The notes: a model not told the origin generated them from the sequence alone. Counted from the first letter of the stretch, positions 39,170 through 48,620 are shown. The stretch is 64,000 bases of DNA from Dolichospermum sp. FACHB-1091 (GCF_014697585.1 NZ_JACJSB010000004.1:1-64000), one strand, 5' to 3'. Made by a program: numbers and translations.

Positions 39170-39748
39170 TTAATCAGGAAAAGCTAAACCGGTTCTAGGA
39201 TCTCTGATATATAATCCTAGTGTTAAACTCCGCATGACTTCATCCCAAACAGGTATTAATTGCTCTGCTTGATCTGCCCAATAATCAAAGGTAATTAAAC
39301 ATTGAATATTAGAACCTAAACCAACACAAGTCCGAGAAAAAGCTTCCCTGGGTTCGGTTTGAGTATCAATAAATTTAATTTCACACCACATTATTTTAGC
39401 AGTTTGTCTTTTTACAGTTATAACTTCTCCTCTTTCAATCACATTACGACTATCATCTTCCATGATTTTTTTTAAAGTGTGTTTAAGGGGAAAAAGTGTC
39501 CAGTCATTAGGAGGTAAATGATTGTAAGATAACTCTAAACAACAGTCATCATCAGGTGGTTTTTTATCCATGAACTTGAAAGATTTTTCCTGTGGTTCAA
39601 ATACCCAATTTTGGGGAACATTGAAGCGAACTGCACCCCTCCCAGCCACAAAAATCTTATAATCATCAGGTCCTTCCCAGTGATGGTCTGGGCTTAATTC
39701 TAGGGTTTCTTTAATCCATTGAAGATTGCTTTTTTTACGCTTGGCCAT
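39170..39748 (-). CDS. Unknown 192-aa protein
   Basis: A soluble protein (MAKRKKSNLQWIKETLELSP; VRFNVPQNWVFEPQEKSFKF; FSRTCVGLGSNIQCLITFDYW) with no recognised family. The pattern FNVPQNW...F..K resembles domains of lipoprotein-like or DUF1795-type proteins, but there is no signal peptide. It stands alone, 60 bp upstream of a Uma2 gene's 3' end. Confidence 0.6.
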   Translation of the reverse strand: MAKRKKSNLQWIKETLELSPDHHWEGPDDYKIFVAGRGAVRFNVPQNWVFEPQEKSFKFMDKKPPDDDCCLELSYNHLPPNDWTLFPLKHTLKKIMEDDSRNVIERGEVITVKRQTAKIMWCEIKFIDTQTEPREAFSRTCVGLGSNIQCLITFDYWADQAEQLIPVWDEVMRSLTLGLYIRDPRTGLAFPD

Positions 39749-39809
39749 AATTTTAATAAGGGATTAAATTTTAGCTGACATTAATCGAATTTATTTGGGA
39801 AATGTGATT

Positions 39810-40388
39810 TTATGTTTCTGTTTCCAGTCCCACACTATCATACAGCATTTCTATGGGAAATTCAAATGCAATACTTGAGAAGGTGATTATGTCTCCCATT
39901 GTATATTGATAATAAAGCCATAATCTTCCTTCTCCTCGACAATAACGTTCAACAGAAATTTTTTCAGAATCAATCAAGATATATTCTTGTAAGGTGGGTA
40001 TGGTGAGATAATATCTAAATTTTTCCCCTCTATCTTTACCGCTTGTACCGGGAGAAAGAACTTCAACAATTAATTTAGGATTTTGAATAAATTTACGGGT
40101 ATTGATGTCTTCAGGGTGACAACTGACGATAAGATCAGGATAGAAGTATGGACCGTTAGAGGTAACTTGTACTTTTACATCTGATACATTGATTCGACAA
40201 CCTCTAGGACGGAGGTGTGGACGTAAAGATGTGTAAAGATTTAGAGCAATATCATTATGGGGAATTGTATCACCTGTCATGGCGAAAACTTCACCGTTGA
40301 TGTATTCATAGCGAATATCCTGGTCAAGTTCCCATGCAAGATATTCCTCAATGGTCATTTTTGCTGGTTGTTGGGCAATGGCTATCAT
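39810..40388 (-). CDS. Uma2 family protein
   Basis: A 192-aa classic Uma2 protein: MTIEEYLAWELDQDIRYEYINGEVFAMTG, YFYPDLIVSCHPED, NPKLIVEVLSPGTSGKDRGEKF, TLQEYILIDSEKISVERYCR. The Asp and Glu of the nuclease core are present. A broken partial copy of its first 40 codons lies at 43656-43781. Confidence 0.88.
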   Translation of the reverse strand: MIAIAQQPAKMTIEEYLAWELDQDIRYEYINGEVFAMTGDTIPHNDIALNLYTSLRPHLRPRGCRINVSDVKVQVTSNGPYFYPDLIVSCHPEDINTRKFIQNPKLIVEVLSPGTSGKDRGEKFRYYLTIPTLQEYILIDSEKISVERYCRGEGRLWLYYQYTMGDIITFSSIAFEFPIEMLYDSVGLETET

Positions 40389-40442
40389 ATCAGGATTTTT
40401 ATCGGTTTGTTTTGATTATAGCAATTGATAGGAAAATAGTTC

Positions 40443-41213
40443 TTAATCAGACCAAAGAATTGCAGCTAATCGTTCCTCAACTTCACAGATATAATCTGTC
40501 AACCCTGTATCAACTCCTCTTTCTCGTAGATGTTTTAAATTTGTCTCTTCCCAACATAGCTTTTCCCGTTCCATATCCTTTCCTGTGAGTTCTTCGACAA
40601 CTACTTTTACATTTCTGATTCGTTCAGGTTCTTTCTCTAAAGTAGCACGTAATCTGTGAGACTCTATGGAAGGATCAAAACTCAATTTATTTTTGATTTC
40701 TTCTAGTATTTGTTCTTCTTGCTGATTTGATGGAATAAACCCATTTAAAACCCATGCTTCACGTTTTGGATCAGCAGCACCAATGATAATTTCTAATTTC
40801 GGCGTTTTATTAATATGTTCTGAACGTGCTTGTTCAATTCCTTCTTTACGTTCCGGTTGATTATCTAAATCACGAATAAATAAAACAGCTTTAATATGTC
40901 GTGTTTTTTGCAGAAACCGTACCAAATTAAGAACTTTAATAGATGCTGCTCCATCAGCTTTTAAAGGTATACTATGATGACCTATAAATCTAGAATGTTT
41001 ATATTTTATTTGTGATTTTGCATCATCAATTATTTTTCTAATGTCTCTCCAACAAGAATGTTGTGTTCCTTCCTCTAACCCAGTCCACTGAAAATGATAT
41101 TGAAGACTATCATCATCTAACCAATCGAATTTTTCTTGTAAAACTCGCTCGGCTAATTTAGTAGCTGTTCTGGCATCTGCACCACTTTCAACTATGACAA
41201 TAAACTCAATCAC
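40443..41213 (-). CDS. TOPRIM-domain protein paired with AAA ATPase (putative defence effector)
   Basis: A 256-aa protein with a TOPRIM-like acidic pattern: E9 in IEFIVIVESGADARTATKLAE and D115/D117 in AVLFIRDLDNQP. The middle contains GHHSIPLKADGAASIKVLNL, and IIIGAADPKREAWVLNGF may be a further conserved region. It overlaps the end of the ATPase gene by 8 bp. ATPase-TOPRIM gene pairs occur in OLD-like and PARIS-type anti-phage systems, where the TOPRIM protein is the effector nuclease. Membership in a named system is not shown by sequence alone. Confidence 0.68.
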   Translation of the reverse strand: MIEFIVIVESGADARTATKLAERVLQEKFDWLDDDSLQYHFQWTGLEEGTQHSCWRDIRKIIDDAKSQIKYKHSRFIGHHSIPLKADGAASIKVLNLVRFLQKTRHIKAVLFIRDLDNQPERKEGIEQARSEHINKTPKLEIIIGAADPKREAWVLNGFIPSNQQEEQILEEIKNKLSFDPSIESHRLRATLEKEPERIRNVKVVVEELTGKDMEREKLCWEETNLKHLRERGVDTGLTDYICEVEERLAAILWSD

Positions 41214-42339
41214 AGACTTCTCCTTCTGTTACCCAATCTTCACCTTCAGCATCCCAAAATTCACCTGTTGTCAAGGTTTCTTTTGCCCATTCTACATCAG
41301 GATGTTCATCCAAACGTTTGGACATTGTGAAACCTGATTTACTGTTATTTAAGATGTGAACTTGAGAAGGAGTAAGTGCATCAATAATATAAGGGGAATG
41401 AGTAGAGAAAATAATTTGCAAGTTGGGATTTTCTGCGATGATTTCTTTAAACACAGTCATTAACTCCCGTTGTGCTTGAGGATGAAGTCCCTGTTCCACA
41501 TCATCTAATAAAACTAAATTAGGTTGATTAGGATTCATTAGTACAGTTAATAATCCTAATGTTAACATTGTTCCTTCGCTAATTGCATGGGCTGGAATAC
41601 GTTCACCTGTATTCATGTCTAGTACCACCTCTTGTCCTGTCATTTCCTGAGTTTCTTCATAGGAAATAGATTTACCATCTACTTCGATTAAACGTTTGCG
41701 AATGACTGGAACTTTTGCTCGTTTTATGCCAACTTTGCGGACATTTGGGACAATTCGACTCAGTTTTTCTTCTATTAATTGAAATTTATCTGGTGCTTCA
41801 TCACGCAAAAAATCTAAGGTTGGTGCTAATAATGAACCATCAAACTCAACTCTCGGTGTAATTTCTTCACTGTAAGCTGCTTTGGCAAGGTTGCTGGCAA
41901 TTAATTTTAGGTAAACAGTATGTCTTAAAGATTTGCGAATTGCATCTGGAGAATCACTTAAAGAACTTAACCATCCTTCTAAAGCATTTTCTTTTCCATT
42001 TATTTTCCATGATGCTGTGGGATGCCAATAATCATTATTTTCTTGTTTCCAATTATAGGCAGATTGCCAATTTTGGCGATTTTTGTAACCCCAAAAACCA
42101 CTAGCAGTAACAGACATATTTCTTTCCCCCATTGTTGTCAGAAATTCAGGTGATTTATCATACTGAAAAATATTTTTAAATGGTGAAGCGGCAAGCCTAC
42201 TAAGATTATGTAATGCTTGGAGAACTGTTGTTTTACCAGCACTGTTTTTGCCTACAAGTCCATGTAATCGGGAATTATCGAAATTGAGTTCTGTTGATTT
42301 ATGGCTTTTGAAATTATGAAGGATTAGTTTTTCTAGCAT
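41206..42339 (-). CDS. AAA ATPase (SMC/OLD-like), partner of TOPRIM protein
   Basis: A 377-aa ATPase from the ATG at 42339; an in-frame GTG at 42354 overlaps the upstream gene's stop. It opens MLEKLILHNFKSHKSTELNF, has Walker A GKNSAGKTTVLQALHN (about 30-45), a Walker B/signature segment NLVLLDDVEQGLHPQAQREL, and the switch IIFSTHSPYIIDALTP. This is the AAA_15/AAA_21 type seen in OLD nucleases and PARIS AriA. It lacks its own TOPRIM domain, which is supplied by the next gene. Confidence 0.8.
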   Translation of the reverse strand: MLEKLILHNFKSHKSTELNFDNSRLHGLVGKNSAGKTTVLQALHNLSRLAASPFKNIFQYDKSPEFLTTMGERNMSVTASGFWGYKNRQNWQSAYNWKQENNDYWHPTASWKINGKENALEGWLSSLSDSPDAIRKSLRHTVYLKLIASNLAKAAYSEEITPRVEFDGSLLAPTLDFLRDEAPDKFQLIEEKLSRIVPNVRKVGIKRAKVPVIRKRLIEVDGKSISYEETQEMTGQEVVLDMNTGERIPAHAISEGTMLTLGLLTVLMNPNQPNLVLLDDVEQGLHPQAQRELMTVFKEIIAENPNLQIIFSTHSPYIIDALTPSQVHILNNSKSGFTMSKRLDEHPDVEWAKETLTTGEFWDAEGEDWVTEGEVCD

Positions 42340-42350
42340 ATTTTTATAGA

Positions 42351-42587
42351 TCACAATAACTCAGGAATATGTTCATTTTCATAATTTTCAATTAATGCAC
42401 CAATGACTTCCATAAGAGATGCGAGAGGATGGGTTTCATCTTCACCAATTTGATCAATAAGAGAATCAAGTATATTAACCAAGTATTCATATTCTGCTTC
42501 TGTGTGAGGGACAAAAACATTTTCGGCAATGGATGACCAAGCGGTAATAGTTTGATTGATGTTTAAACTTTGCATTATTCTTTCCAT
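42351..42587 (-). CDS. HigA-like antitoxin lacking the HTH domain
   Basis: A 78-aa acidic protein: AWSSIAENVFVPHTEAEYEYLVNI, LASLMEVIGALIENYENEHIPELL. It matches the N-terminal part of cyanobacterial HigA antitoxins but ends where the helix-turn-helix normally begins. Its start overlaps the toxin gene and its stop overlaps a GTG in frame with the ATPase, so the four genes from 42862 to 40443 are tightly linked. It may be a truncated or a naturally short antitoxin. Confidence 0.6.
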   Translation of the reverse strand: MERIMQSLNINQTITAWSSIAENVFVPHTEAEYEYLVNILDSLIDQIGEDETHPLASLMEVIGALIENYENEHIPELL

Positions 42588-42862
42588 TTTCCTTGATCGT
42601 ATTCTGGATGAGTTAATACAGCACGAATATAGATTTTTCGGCGGTTGTAATGAATTGCAGCAATGAGTCTAATTTTGTTACCACCAATGTTAAATACTGT
42701 CAATTTACCAACTTGATCTGCTGATGGAAACATTTCCCGGAGTTCTACAAATGAGGTAAATTCATTTTCCTTGACTAATTGATACCACTGAGCTAGAGAA
42801 TTTTTTGTATCTGGATAGATTTTAGCAAATTCATTCAGTCGTTTACGAGTAATAACGTGCAT
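42575..42862 (-). CDS. higB: HigB-like mRNA interferase toxin
   Basis: A 95-aa RelE/HigB-superfamily protein: MHVITRKRLNEFAKIYPDTKNSL, NIGGNKIRLIAAIHYNRRKIYIRAVLTHPEYD. This is the type II toxin, a ribosome-dependent or free mRNA endoribonuclease, toxin-first as in HigBA modules. It overlaps the antitoxin gene by 13 bp. Confidence 0.82.
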   Translation of the reverse strand: MHVITRKRLNEFAKIYPDTKNSLAQWYQLVKENEFTSFVELREMFPSADQVGKLTVFNIGGNKIRLIAAIHYNRRKIYIRAVLTHPEYDQGKWKE

Positions 42863-43000
42863 CTAAAAAACCCTGATGTCTTAATAATTCTATCATCTTT
42901 CCATATTTAGGATATTTGAGATTTTGGTGCGATCGCTCTTTGGGATTTGGAAGAGTGCGATCTCACAAATAAAGAAAGAGCTTTAGGAATTAGGAGTCAA

Positions 43001-43498
43001 TCAGCTAAACTCTTGCTGAACCTCTTGTAAAAGATGAACAGTTTCTAGTTGATCTTCTGTACTGCCAGTTGCTTGAAAAACTTTAATTGCTTCCAGAAAG
43101 GCTTCAATTGCCTTGTCATATTGGGACATAGCACGATAAGTGCCTCCCAGATTGCGCCAAACCCAGCCTTCTCTGACAAGAACTCCTGCTAATTTAGAAG
43201 CCAGGATTGCTCTTTGATAAGCATCAATAGCCTCATTATACTGAGTAATCGTAAAATAAAGTGTACCAATGTTATTAAGTACCCATACCTGTTCCCTTAG
43301 ATTCCCTGTCTTCTGGAAAATAGTTAATGCTTGGTTGAACAATTTGAGGGATTCAGCATATTCTTCCATAGACATATAAGTCGAACCAAGATTTGTATAG
43401 GCATTAGCCTCTTGATAAAGATTACCTGAATCTTTAGCACTTTTTAAAATGTCTTGATATGTTTGTAGTTGATCTTGAAAACTATCGGTTAAATTCAT
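43001..43498 (-). CDS. Tetratricopeptide-repeat protein
   Basis: A 165-aa protein of about four TPR units (YQEANAYTNLGSTYMSMEEYAESLKLFNQAL; NNIGTLYFTITQYNEAIDAYQRAI; RNLGGTYRAMSQYDKAIEAFLEAI). Proteins of this type scaffold other proteins, and in cyanobacteria often form the C-terminal part of larger NB-ARC or CHAT proteins. Here it stands alone, so it could be a fragment. Confidence 0.8.
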   Translation of the reverse strand: MNLTDSFQDQLQTYQDILKSAKDSGNLYQEANAYTNLGSTYMSMEEYAESLKLFNQALTIFQKTGNLREQVWVLNNIGTLYFTITQYNEAIDAYQRAILASKLAGVLVREGWVWRNLGGTYRAMSQYDKAIEAFLEAIKVFQATGSTEDQLETVHLLQEVQQEFS

Positions 43499-43564
43499 AG
43501 AAGCACGAATTTTAAAGTACCTTAAACAACTGTATTCATAATATCATCAAATTACATTAGGATT

Positions 43565-43660
43565 TTAATCATCAATCCTCAATCCAAGCGTTTCACCTTC
43601 CCAACTACCTATCGCTTCTTCTAAAAATCTACGAGAATATCCTAATTCTTCTTTCAACCA
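43565..43660 (-). pseudogene. Short relic, antitoxin-like C-terminus
   Basis: The minus strand reads WLKEELGYSRRFLEEAIGSW then EGETLGLRIDD and a stop. The GYS..F.EE..GSW.GE pattern recalls the tails of small cyanobacterial antitoxins, but only this fragment remains, joined directly to the broken Uma2 copy. Confidence 0.35.
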
Positions 43661-43781
43661 CCTGTCATGGCGAAAACTTCGCCGTTGATGTATTGTATTC
43701 ATAGCGAATATCCTGGTCAAGTTCCCATGCAAGATATTCCTCAATGGTCATTTTTGCCGGTTGTTGAGGAATGGCTATCAT
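43656..43781 (-). pseudogene. Broken 5' copy of the Uma2 gene at 39810
   Basis: Bases 43781 back to 43661 repeat the first 40 codons of the 39810-40388 gene, with a 5-bp insertion (TGTATTGTATT) that shifts the frame. The duplication also covers the upstream leader, where GGATTTTTATCAATT is itself tandemly repeated. Confidence 0.8.
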
Positions 43782-43948
43782 ATCAGGATTTTTATCAATT
43801 CAGGATTTTTATCAATTTGTTTTGATTATAGCAACTTACAAAAATATCCAATCAAAAAAAGCGAGGAAGTCAAACTTCCCCGCATGAGTAAAATCAATCA
43901 ACTAAGTTATTGTTTGTGAAAAATCCGAGTCTAAGTAATAAGCCCAGA

Positions 43949-46360
43949 TTAAACAGTAACAATGAAATCACTAGCAACCAAAGTAGGAGCACCAAGGATA
44001 CTTACAGATGCAAACTCACCACCAGTACCAAAACCAGCAGCACTACCATTTTGGTTATAGGAGAGGCTACCGAAGACTGCGTTATAAACAATTAGAGCGC
44101 TGCTTGTTGCTGCGTCAGCATCATCTGTAACAACTGCAAAGTCTGAGGCCACACTAAATCCGGCACCAGCAACACTGGTTAGAGCCGTAAATACTGTCTT
44201 GCTCAAAACTATCTTGTCACCGGCGCTAAAGTCAGCGATGTTGTCTAAACCATAAGCTGCACTGAAAGCTGCAGTGCCATTGAATACGAACTGGTCATTA
44301 CCAGCACTACCAATTAACTGGTCAGTACCCAAACCACCAACAAGGGTGTCATCACCGGCAGCACCAACAAGGGTGTCATTACCAGCACCACCGTCTAAGC
44401 GGTTGTTAAGAGTATTACCGATGAGACGGTCATTACCCAAACCACCAATGGCGTTTTCAATGGCATCTACCGCAGTTAATGTGATTTTTGTAGTACCCAC
44501 AACGGTTTGAGCAGTGGTGACACCCAAATTCACACGAGCAGCTAATGTAGTACTAGCAAAGCTAATGGTATCTATACCAGAGGCATCCCTAATGATGTCG
44601 TTACCTAGTGCATTGGCAGTTGCAGTGGCAGTGAAGAGATAAGTATCATTACCTGCACCACCATCAAGATTGTCATCACCTAAACCACCAATGAGGGTGT
44701 CATTACCAGCACCACCAATGAGGGTGTCATTACCATCAGCACCATTAAGCTGGTTATTACCACTGTTACCTGTAACGGTGTTATTAGCGGTGTTACCTGT
44801 ACCATTAACATTGGCAGTTCCAGTTAGGGTTAGGTTTGTTTTTGTTGTCGCTAATGTAGCAGTAGCAGCAGAGTTAACGGTATCAGCGATAGTTACTGTG
44901 CCAGTAACGAAGGGGATAGTTGCACCAACGGGGTTACTTAATGTGACGGTGAATTTTTCATCCGCTTCAGCAGTTGTATCAGATGTAGTCTTAAAGGTGA
45001 TAGTCTTGCTGGTCTGCCCTGGAGTAAAGGTGAGTGTGCCGCTGAGTGCGTTACCAGGAGCAGCACTGTAGTCAGTACCAGCAGTAGCAGTACCAGCAGT
45101 GGTAGCGTAGTTAACTGTTACAGCAGTAGTACTAGCTTCATTCAGAGTCACTCTCACCACAGCATCTGTTCCCTCTACCACAGTTACATCACTGATGCTC
45201 AATCTTCTGGGTATGTTAAGAGGAGTGTCTAGTCTCAATAGAGCGACTTCAGTTCCATCTACTTGACCGGGGGTTCTGCTGCCGGCAACGAAAGGAAAAT
45301 CGTTGTCGTTTGTTACCAGAATGGTATTTTTGTCAACGATAGTGAAAGCTTCAACGTTTTGGAATGGCAATTTAAAGCTGGTTGAACCATCACCATTCAA
45401 GTCATTGGGGTCTTGAATGTCTAATAGGTTAGCGACTTCTTGCTTGATGAGAAAGCCATTTGCGTCTACCTGGGTCAAGTTAATTTTATAAATCCTTTTG
45501 AATTCAGCAGCAGCCCCAGTTAAGCGGTCTTTTTCAATGACCAAGTATTCATTATCATTGATAGCTGTCAAGTCATTGATTGACTGGGAGTTAGAAGTCT
45601 TCTCCAGTTTATATTTGTATTGTGTGCCGAAGGTTTTGCTGGTTAAGTCAAATTCGTAGACACGGATAATATCGTTGGTAGCACTGTCACCAGTAACGGG
45701 ACCTTCCAAAGCGGTGATGAGCTTGGTCTTGCTGGTATTGATTGCTGTACTTTCCAACCCTCTAGAACCTAAGTTAGCTGGGTTTGTAGGACTAACGCTG
45801 GGGTTTTGGGGAGCGAAGACGTTAGGTACAGCAATGGGAGCTTCTAGCAACTTACCAGTAGCATCAAAGTGCAATAGGTAAGGACCGAACTCGTCTCCCA
45901 CCCAGATTGTGCCGTCTTTATCAAAGACGAATGACTCGATATCAAAGTCAGCACCTGTTAAGTTTCTCTCAGGAGTGTTTTCGTTAACCAGAGTGAAGTT
46001 AGGAATGTTAATCTTCCTGTCTGGGTCGCGGTATTGAATAGAGTTCAAGAACTGGACACTACCACCTGTAGGATTTGTCGCTGTTTTTAAGTTTGGGTTA
46101 ACTTGGTAAGCACGTAACAAAAAGTCGGCACTGTTAGTTTTTTGACCATAACCGTTATCTGGTTGAAACCAGTAAGTGCCATTGTTACCAACTTGCATGG
46201 AACTGAAACCACCAAGGGGCAGACCAAGAGTAGTGAAAGGTACGGTGACACCATTGGTATTACCAGTAATTTGACCACCGGATGTAAATGTGTCCCAAAA
46301 GACGCTACTGGAGTAGGTTGCAGCCGGAAAGGAAGAGAAGCCGGTTAGTGTTGTAGGCAT
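43949..46360 (-). CDS. Secreted esterase/phytase-like protein with Calx-beta and RTX calcium repeats
   Basis: An 803-aa protein. Residues about 1-365 match the esterase-like activity of phytase domain (NFTLVNENTPERNLTGADFDIESFVFDKDGTIWVGDEFGPYLLHF; YLVIEKDRL; NDNDFPF). A Calx-beta domain follows (about 390-490, VEGTDAVVRVTLNEASTTAV). RTX nonapeptides come next (GGAGNDTLIGGLGDDNLDGG, LDGGAGNDTLVGAAGDDTL). A C-terminal type I secretion region ends SDFIVTV. Such proteins are exported without a cleaved N-terminal signal. A role in phosphate scavenging is possible. Confidence 0.85.
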   Translation of the reverse strand: MPTTLTGFSSFPAATYSSSVFWDTFTSGGQITGNTNGVTVPFTTLGLPLGGFSSMQVGNNGTYWFQPDNGYGQKTNSADFLLRAYQVNPNLKTATNPTGGSVQFLNSIQYRDPDRKINIPNFTLVNENTPERNLTGADFDIESFVFDKDGTIWVGDEFGPYLLHFDATGKLLEAPIAVPNVFAPQNPSVSPTNPANLGSRGLESTAINTSKTKLITALEGPVTGDSATNDIIRVYEFDLTSKTFGTQYKYKLEKTSNSQSINDLTAINDNEYLVIEKDRLTGAAAEFKRIYKINLTQVDANGFLIKQEVANLLDIQDPNDLNGDGSTSFKLPFQNVEAFTIVDKNTILVTNDNDFPFVAGSRTPGQVDGTEVALLRLDTPLNIPRRLSISDVTVVEGTDAVVRVTLNEASTTAVTVNYATTAGTATAGTDYSAAPGNALSGTLTFTPGQTSKTITFKTTSDTTAEADEKFTVTLSNPVGATIPFVTGTVTIADTVNSAATATLATTKTNLTLTGTANVNGTGNTANNTVTGNSGNNQLNGADGNDTLIGGAGNDTLIGGLGDDNLDGGAGNDTYLFTATATANALGNDIIRDASGIDTISFASTTLAARVNLGVTTAQTVVGTTKITLTAVDAIENAIGGLGNDRLIGNTLNNRLDGGAGNDTLVGAAGDDTLVGGLGTDQLIGSAGNDQFVFNGTAAFSAAYGLDNIADFSAGDKIVLSKTVFTALTSVAGAGFSVASDFAVVTDDADAATSSALIVYNAVFGSLSYNQNGSAAGFGTGGEFASVSILGAPTLVASDFIVTV

Positions 46361-47028
46361 ATTATATTAAGAATTTTTTTGTTGATTTCGTTTTTACGTG
46401 CCAGTTCAGTTTTTTAATTACATTACCCGTCAGGTCAGAAACCAGGTTTTTATTCCCACAGGGGGTCTAACCTAAAACTTGAGCAACCATGCTCTGAAAA
46501 TCTTTCTTGACAAGGAACAAAAGATATAAAAACTCGTCATTGGGTCTTTGGAGACTGTAGTTGAGCTATTATCTCTTCTTCGATACAAGAACTAGGTACA
46601 GCATGAGACACTCAGTTTTGATTGGACGATTAAGTAACAAAGAACTAATCTGAACAGTTAAGATATTGGCACTGGAAGGTTAACAATAAAATAAGCAAAG
46701 TACAATAAATGGTTAAGTTTATGCGTTGCATCATGCAAATATGAATTATGTTTCGCTTTAAATTTGATAATCTATATCAGCAATGCCTATTTATTAAATA
46801 AGTATATGTATTTGCGATTATTAGCGATTAATTTACGCATCCTAATTCAAGCTTAGATAATACTTATATATTTTGTTATAAGTAAGCTTTGCCGCAGCTA
46901 AATTGTAGAATCCTAATATGGCTAAATCTTGTGGTGCAGGCATACAACGGCCAAGCTCAGTACAAGTAATGCCCGCTATAATTACACAAATTAAATGCAG
47001 TACAGCTTATATCAATTTATAAGCAAAC
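46361..47028. other. Intergenic region upstream of the RTX-type gene
   Basis: 668 bp without a gene. It should contain the promoter of the 43949-46360 gene. A degenerate GTGGTGCAGGCAT...TGCCCGC repeat lies at 46932-46977. Nothing else was recognised. Confidence 0.5.
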
Positions 47029-48339
47029 TTAACTATTTTTATAAACCATTTCCATTCTCAACTTTTCCACCTCAATCTTCAACCGTTCATTCTCCATTTT
47101 CAACCCCGTATTTTCATCCTTAATCAACTCAACTTCATGCCGTTTATTCAAAGCCTGATTAATTGCTAATTTCCGCATATCTAAAGAAAACCAACGTTGA
47201 TAAGTTTTCGTGTGAATTTCCACACTATGACCCAAATTATCCGCCGCAGCCTTAATAGGAATGCCCAAAATATGCGCTCGAATTGCCCAACCATGACGTA
47301 AATCATAGGGTTTAAAATCCAAACCAATTTTTCTAAACCACCAACTCACCCTTTGGATTAAAGCCGTGATTTCTGCATGATTATTCTGGTCTTTTTTACT
47401 GATTTCTCTAGCTAACATTTGCAAATATTTAGGATTTCTTAAATCAAATTCATCAATCCATTCTTTATATAAAGGTAAAGCTTCTCTTTCCCCAGTTTTA
47501 CAGTTTTTATCAACCTTCCAAGTTAAATCTATATTTTCATCACTTAACCACCAATCAATATGAGGATTAACAAAAAGCTCACGGGGACGTAAACCAAAAA
47601 CCGCCAACATTCCATAGATCCAACGCCAAAGTTGCCAACTATCTTTGACATCTTGATTAACTTGTTTACCTCTGTTATTTAGATATTCATCAAACTTGTA
47701 AAATCCAGTAACTATTTCTTTATCAGTGGGAATATTGCGAGAATTACTTTCAGGAACTTTAGCATAATTAGTTAAATTAATTTCAATTTTAAAAACTTGA
47801 CAAAATACAGAAATAGCGCGAACAGCATTATATTTAGCCCATTCCTTATCTATTTTATCAATTGCATTAATCAAATTTTGCCCATTAGCCAAATCATTGG
47901 CATTTGTATAACGTTTAATTCGGGAAAAATAATAGAAAAAAGTATGTTCACTTTTAGTAGTGCGTTTATGGCTTTTAAAATATTCATCTTCAAATTTTGC
48001 TAATAACTTACCAATAGTTATTAACTCTTTTTTAATACCTTCATTTCCTAAATTTCCCAAATATTTATCATTCCAAATAAAGGTTTTTCTAGCAATTAAC
48101 TTACCCAATTCATAAGCCTCTTCCTCCGCAGTTTTCAGTCCTGATAAATTTGCTGGAATATTTAAACTGAGATTGTATTGTTTTTTTCCCGTTCTTCTGA
48201 TATCTGCATCACCTGGTTTAATAGGTAAAGTTGCCCGTAATTGCAGACATCCATTTGATTCTCGGATTGTTACTCTGGTTTTTGCAGACTTCAAACGCAG
48301 ATTTACCTGCTGTATTTCCTGTGCTAAGTTTGTTTTCAT
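47029..48339 (-). CDS. xisA: Site-specific recombinase of nifD element 2 (XisA-like)
   Basis: A 436-aa tyrosine recombinase, the likely XisA equivalent for the large nifD element. Visible: VNLRLKSAKTRVTIRESNG, LQLRATLPIKPGDADIR, LIARKTFIWNDKYLG; catalytic boxes GMLAVFGLRPRELFVNP, KPYDLRHGWAIRAHILG, DNLGHSVEIHTK and Tyr in TYQRWFS; then a coiled coil. It lacks about 35 N-terminal residues (the TDGSYLG region) present in its two paralogues; an in-frame TAA lies five codons before the ATG. It sits 3.4 kb inside the right end. Confidence 0.9.
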   Translation of the reverse strand: MKTNLAQEIQQVNLRLKSAKTRVTIRESNGCLQLRATLPIKPGDADIRRTGKKQYNLSLNIPANLSGLKTAEEEAYELGKLIARKTFIWNDKYLGNLGNEGIKKELITIGKLLAKFEDEYFKSHKRTTKSEHTFFYYFSRIKRYTNANDLANGQNLINAIDKIDKEWAKYNAVRAISVFCQVFKIEINLTNYAKVPESNSRNIPTDKEIVTGFYKFDEYLNNRGKQVNQDVKDSWQLWRWIYGMLAVFGLRPRELFVNPHIDWWLSDENIDLTWKVDKNCKTGEREALPLYKEWIDEFDLRNPKYLQMLAREISKKDQNNHAEITALIQRVSWWFRKIGLDFKPYDLRHGWAIRAHILGIPIKAAADNLGHSVEIHTKTYQRWFSLDMRKLAINQALNKRHEVELIKDENTGLKMENERLKIEVEKLRMEMVYKNS

Positions 48340-48620
48340 GTTTTGCGAGAGTTACAAATAAACCTCTCCCCCTACCCCTCTCCTCTTAGGAGAGGGGGGA
48401 AAATCTCTTTCTAGGGAAGGGGTTGGGGTGAAGTCTGTTTAGTTTATATTTACTAGAAAAATAAATATGTCTCATGCAAACATAGTTTCTCCCTAACTTT
48501 TTCACGCTTTCGACCAGAAATAAAAATTGGCTGATAGATCAAATGTATAAATCCGGGTCACGCAGAGAATCAGAACCTTTATCTTATATTTAGTGCAATT
48601 TTGGACGATATTTATGATGA
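48340..48620. other. Intergenic with a C-rich dispersed repeat
   Basis: CCCCTCTCCTCTTAGGAGAG (about 48375-48396) forms a strong hairpin and belongs to a repeat common in cyanobacterial genomes. It lies upstream of the recombinase gene, where a promoter is expected. No gene is seen. Confidence 0.5.

Noticed and set aside
44274-45881. Plus-strand frames opposite the RTX-type protein
   Set aside because: They are proline/valine-rich antisense images of the glycine/aspartate repeats on the minus strand.
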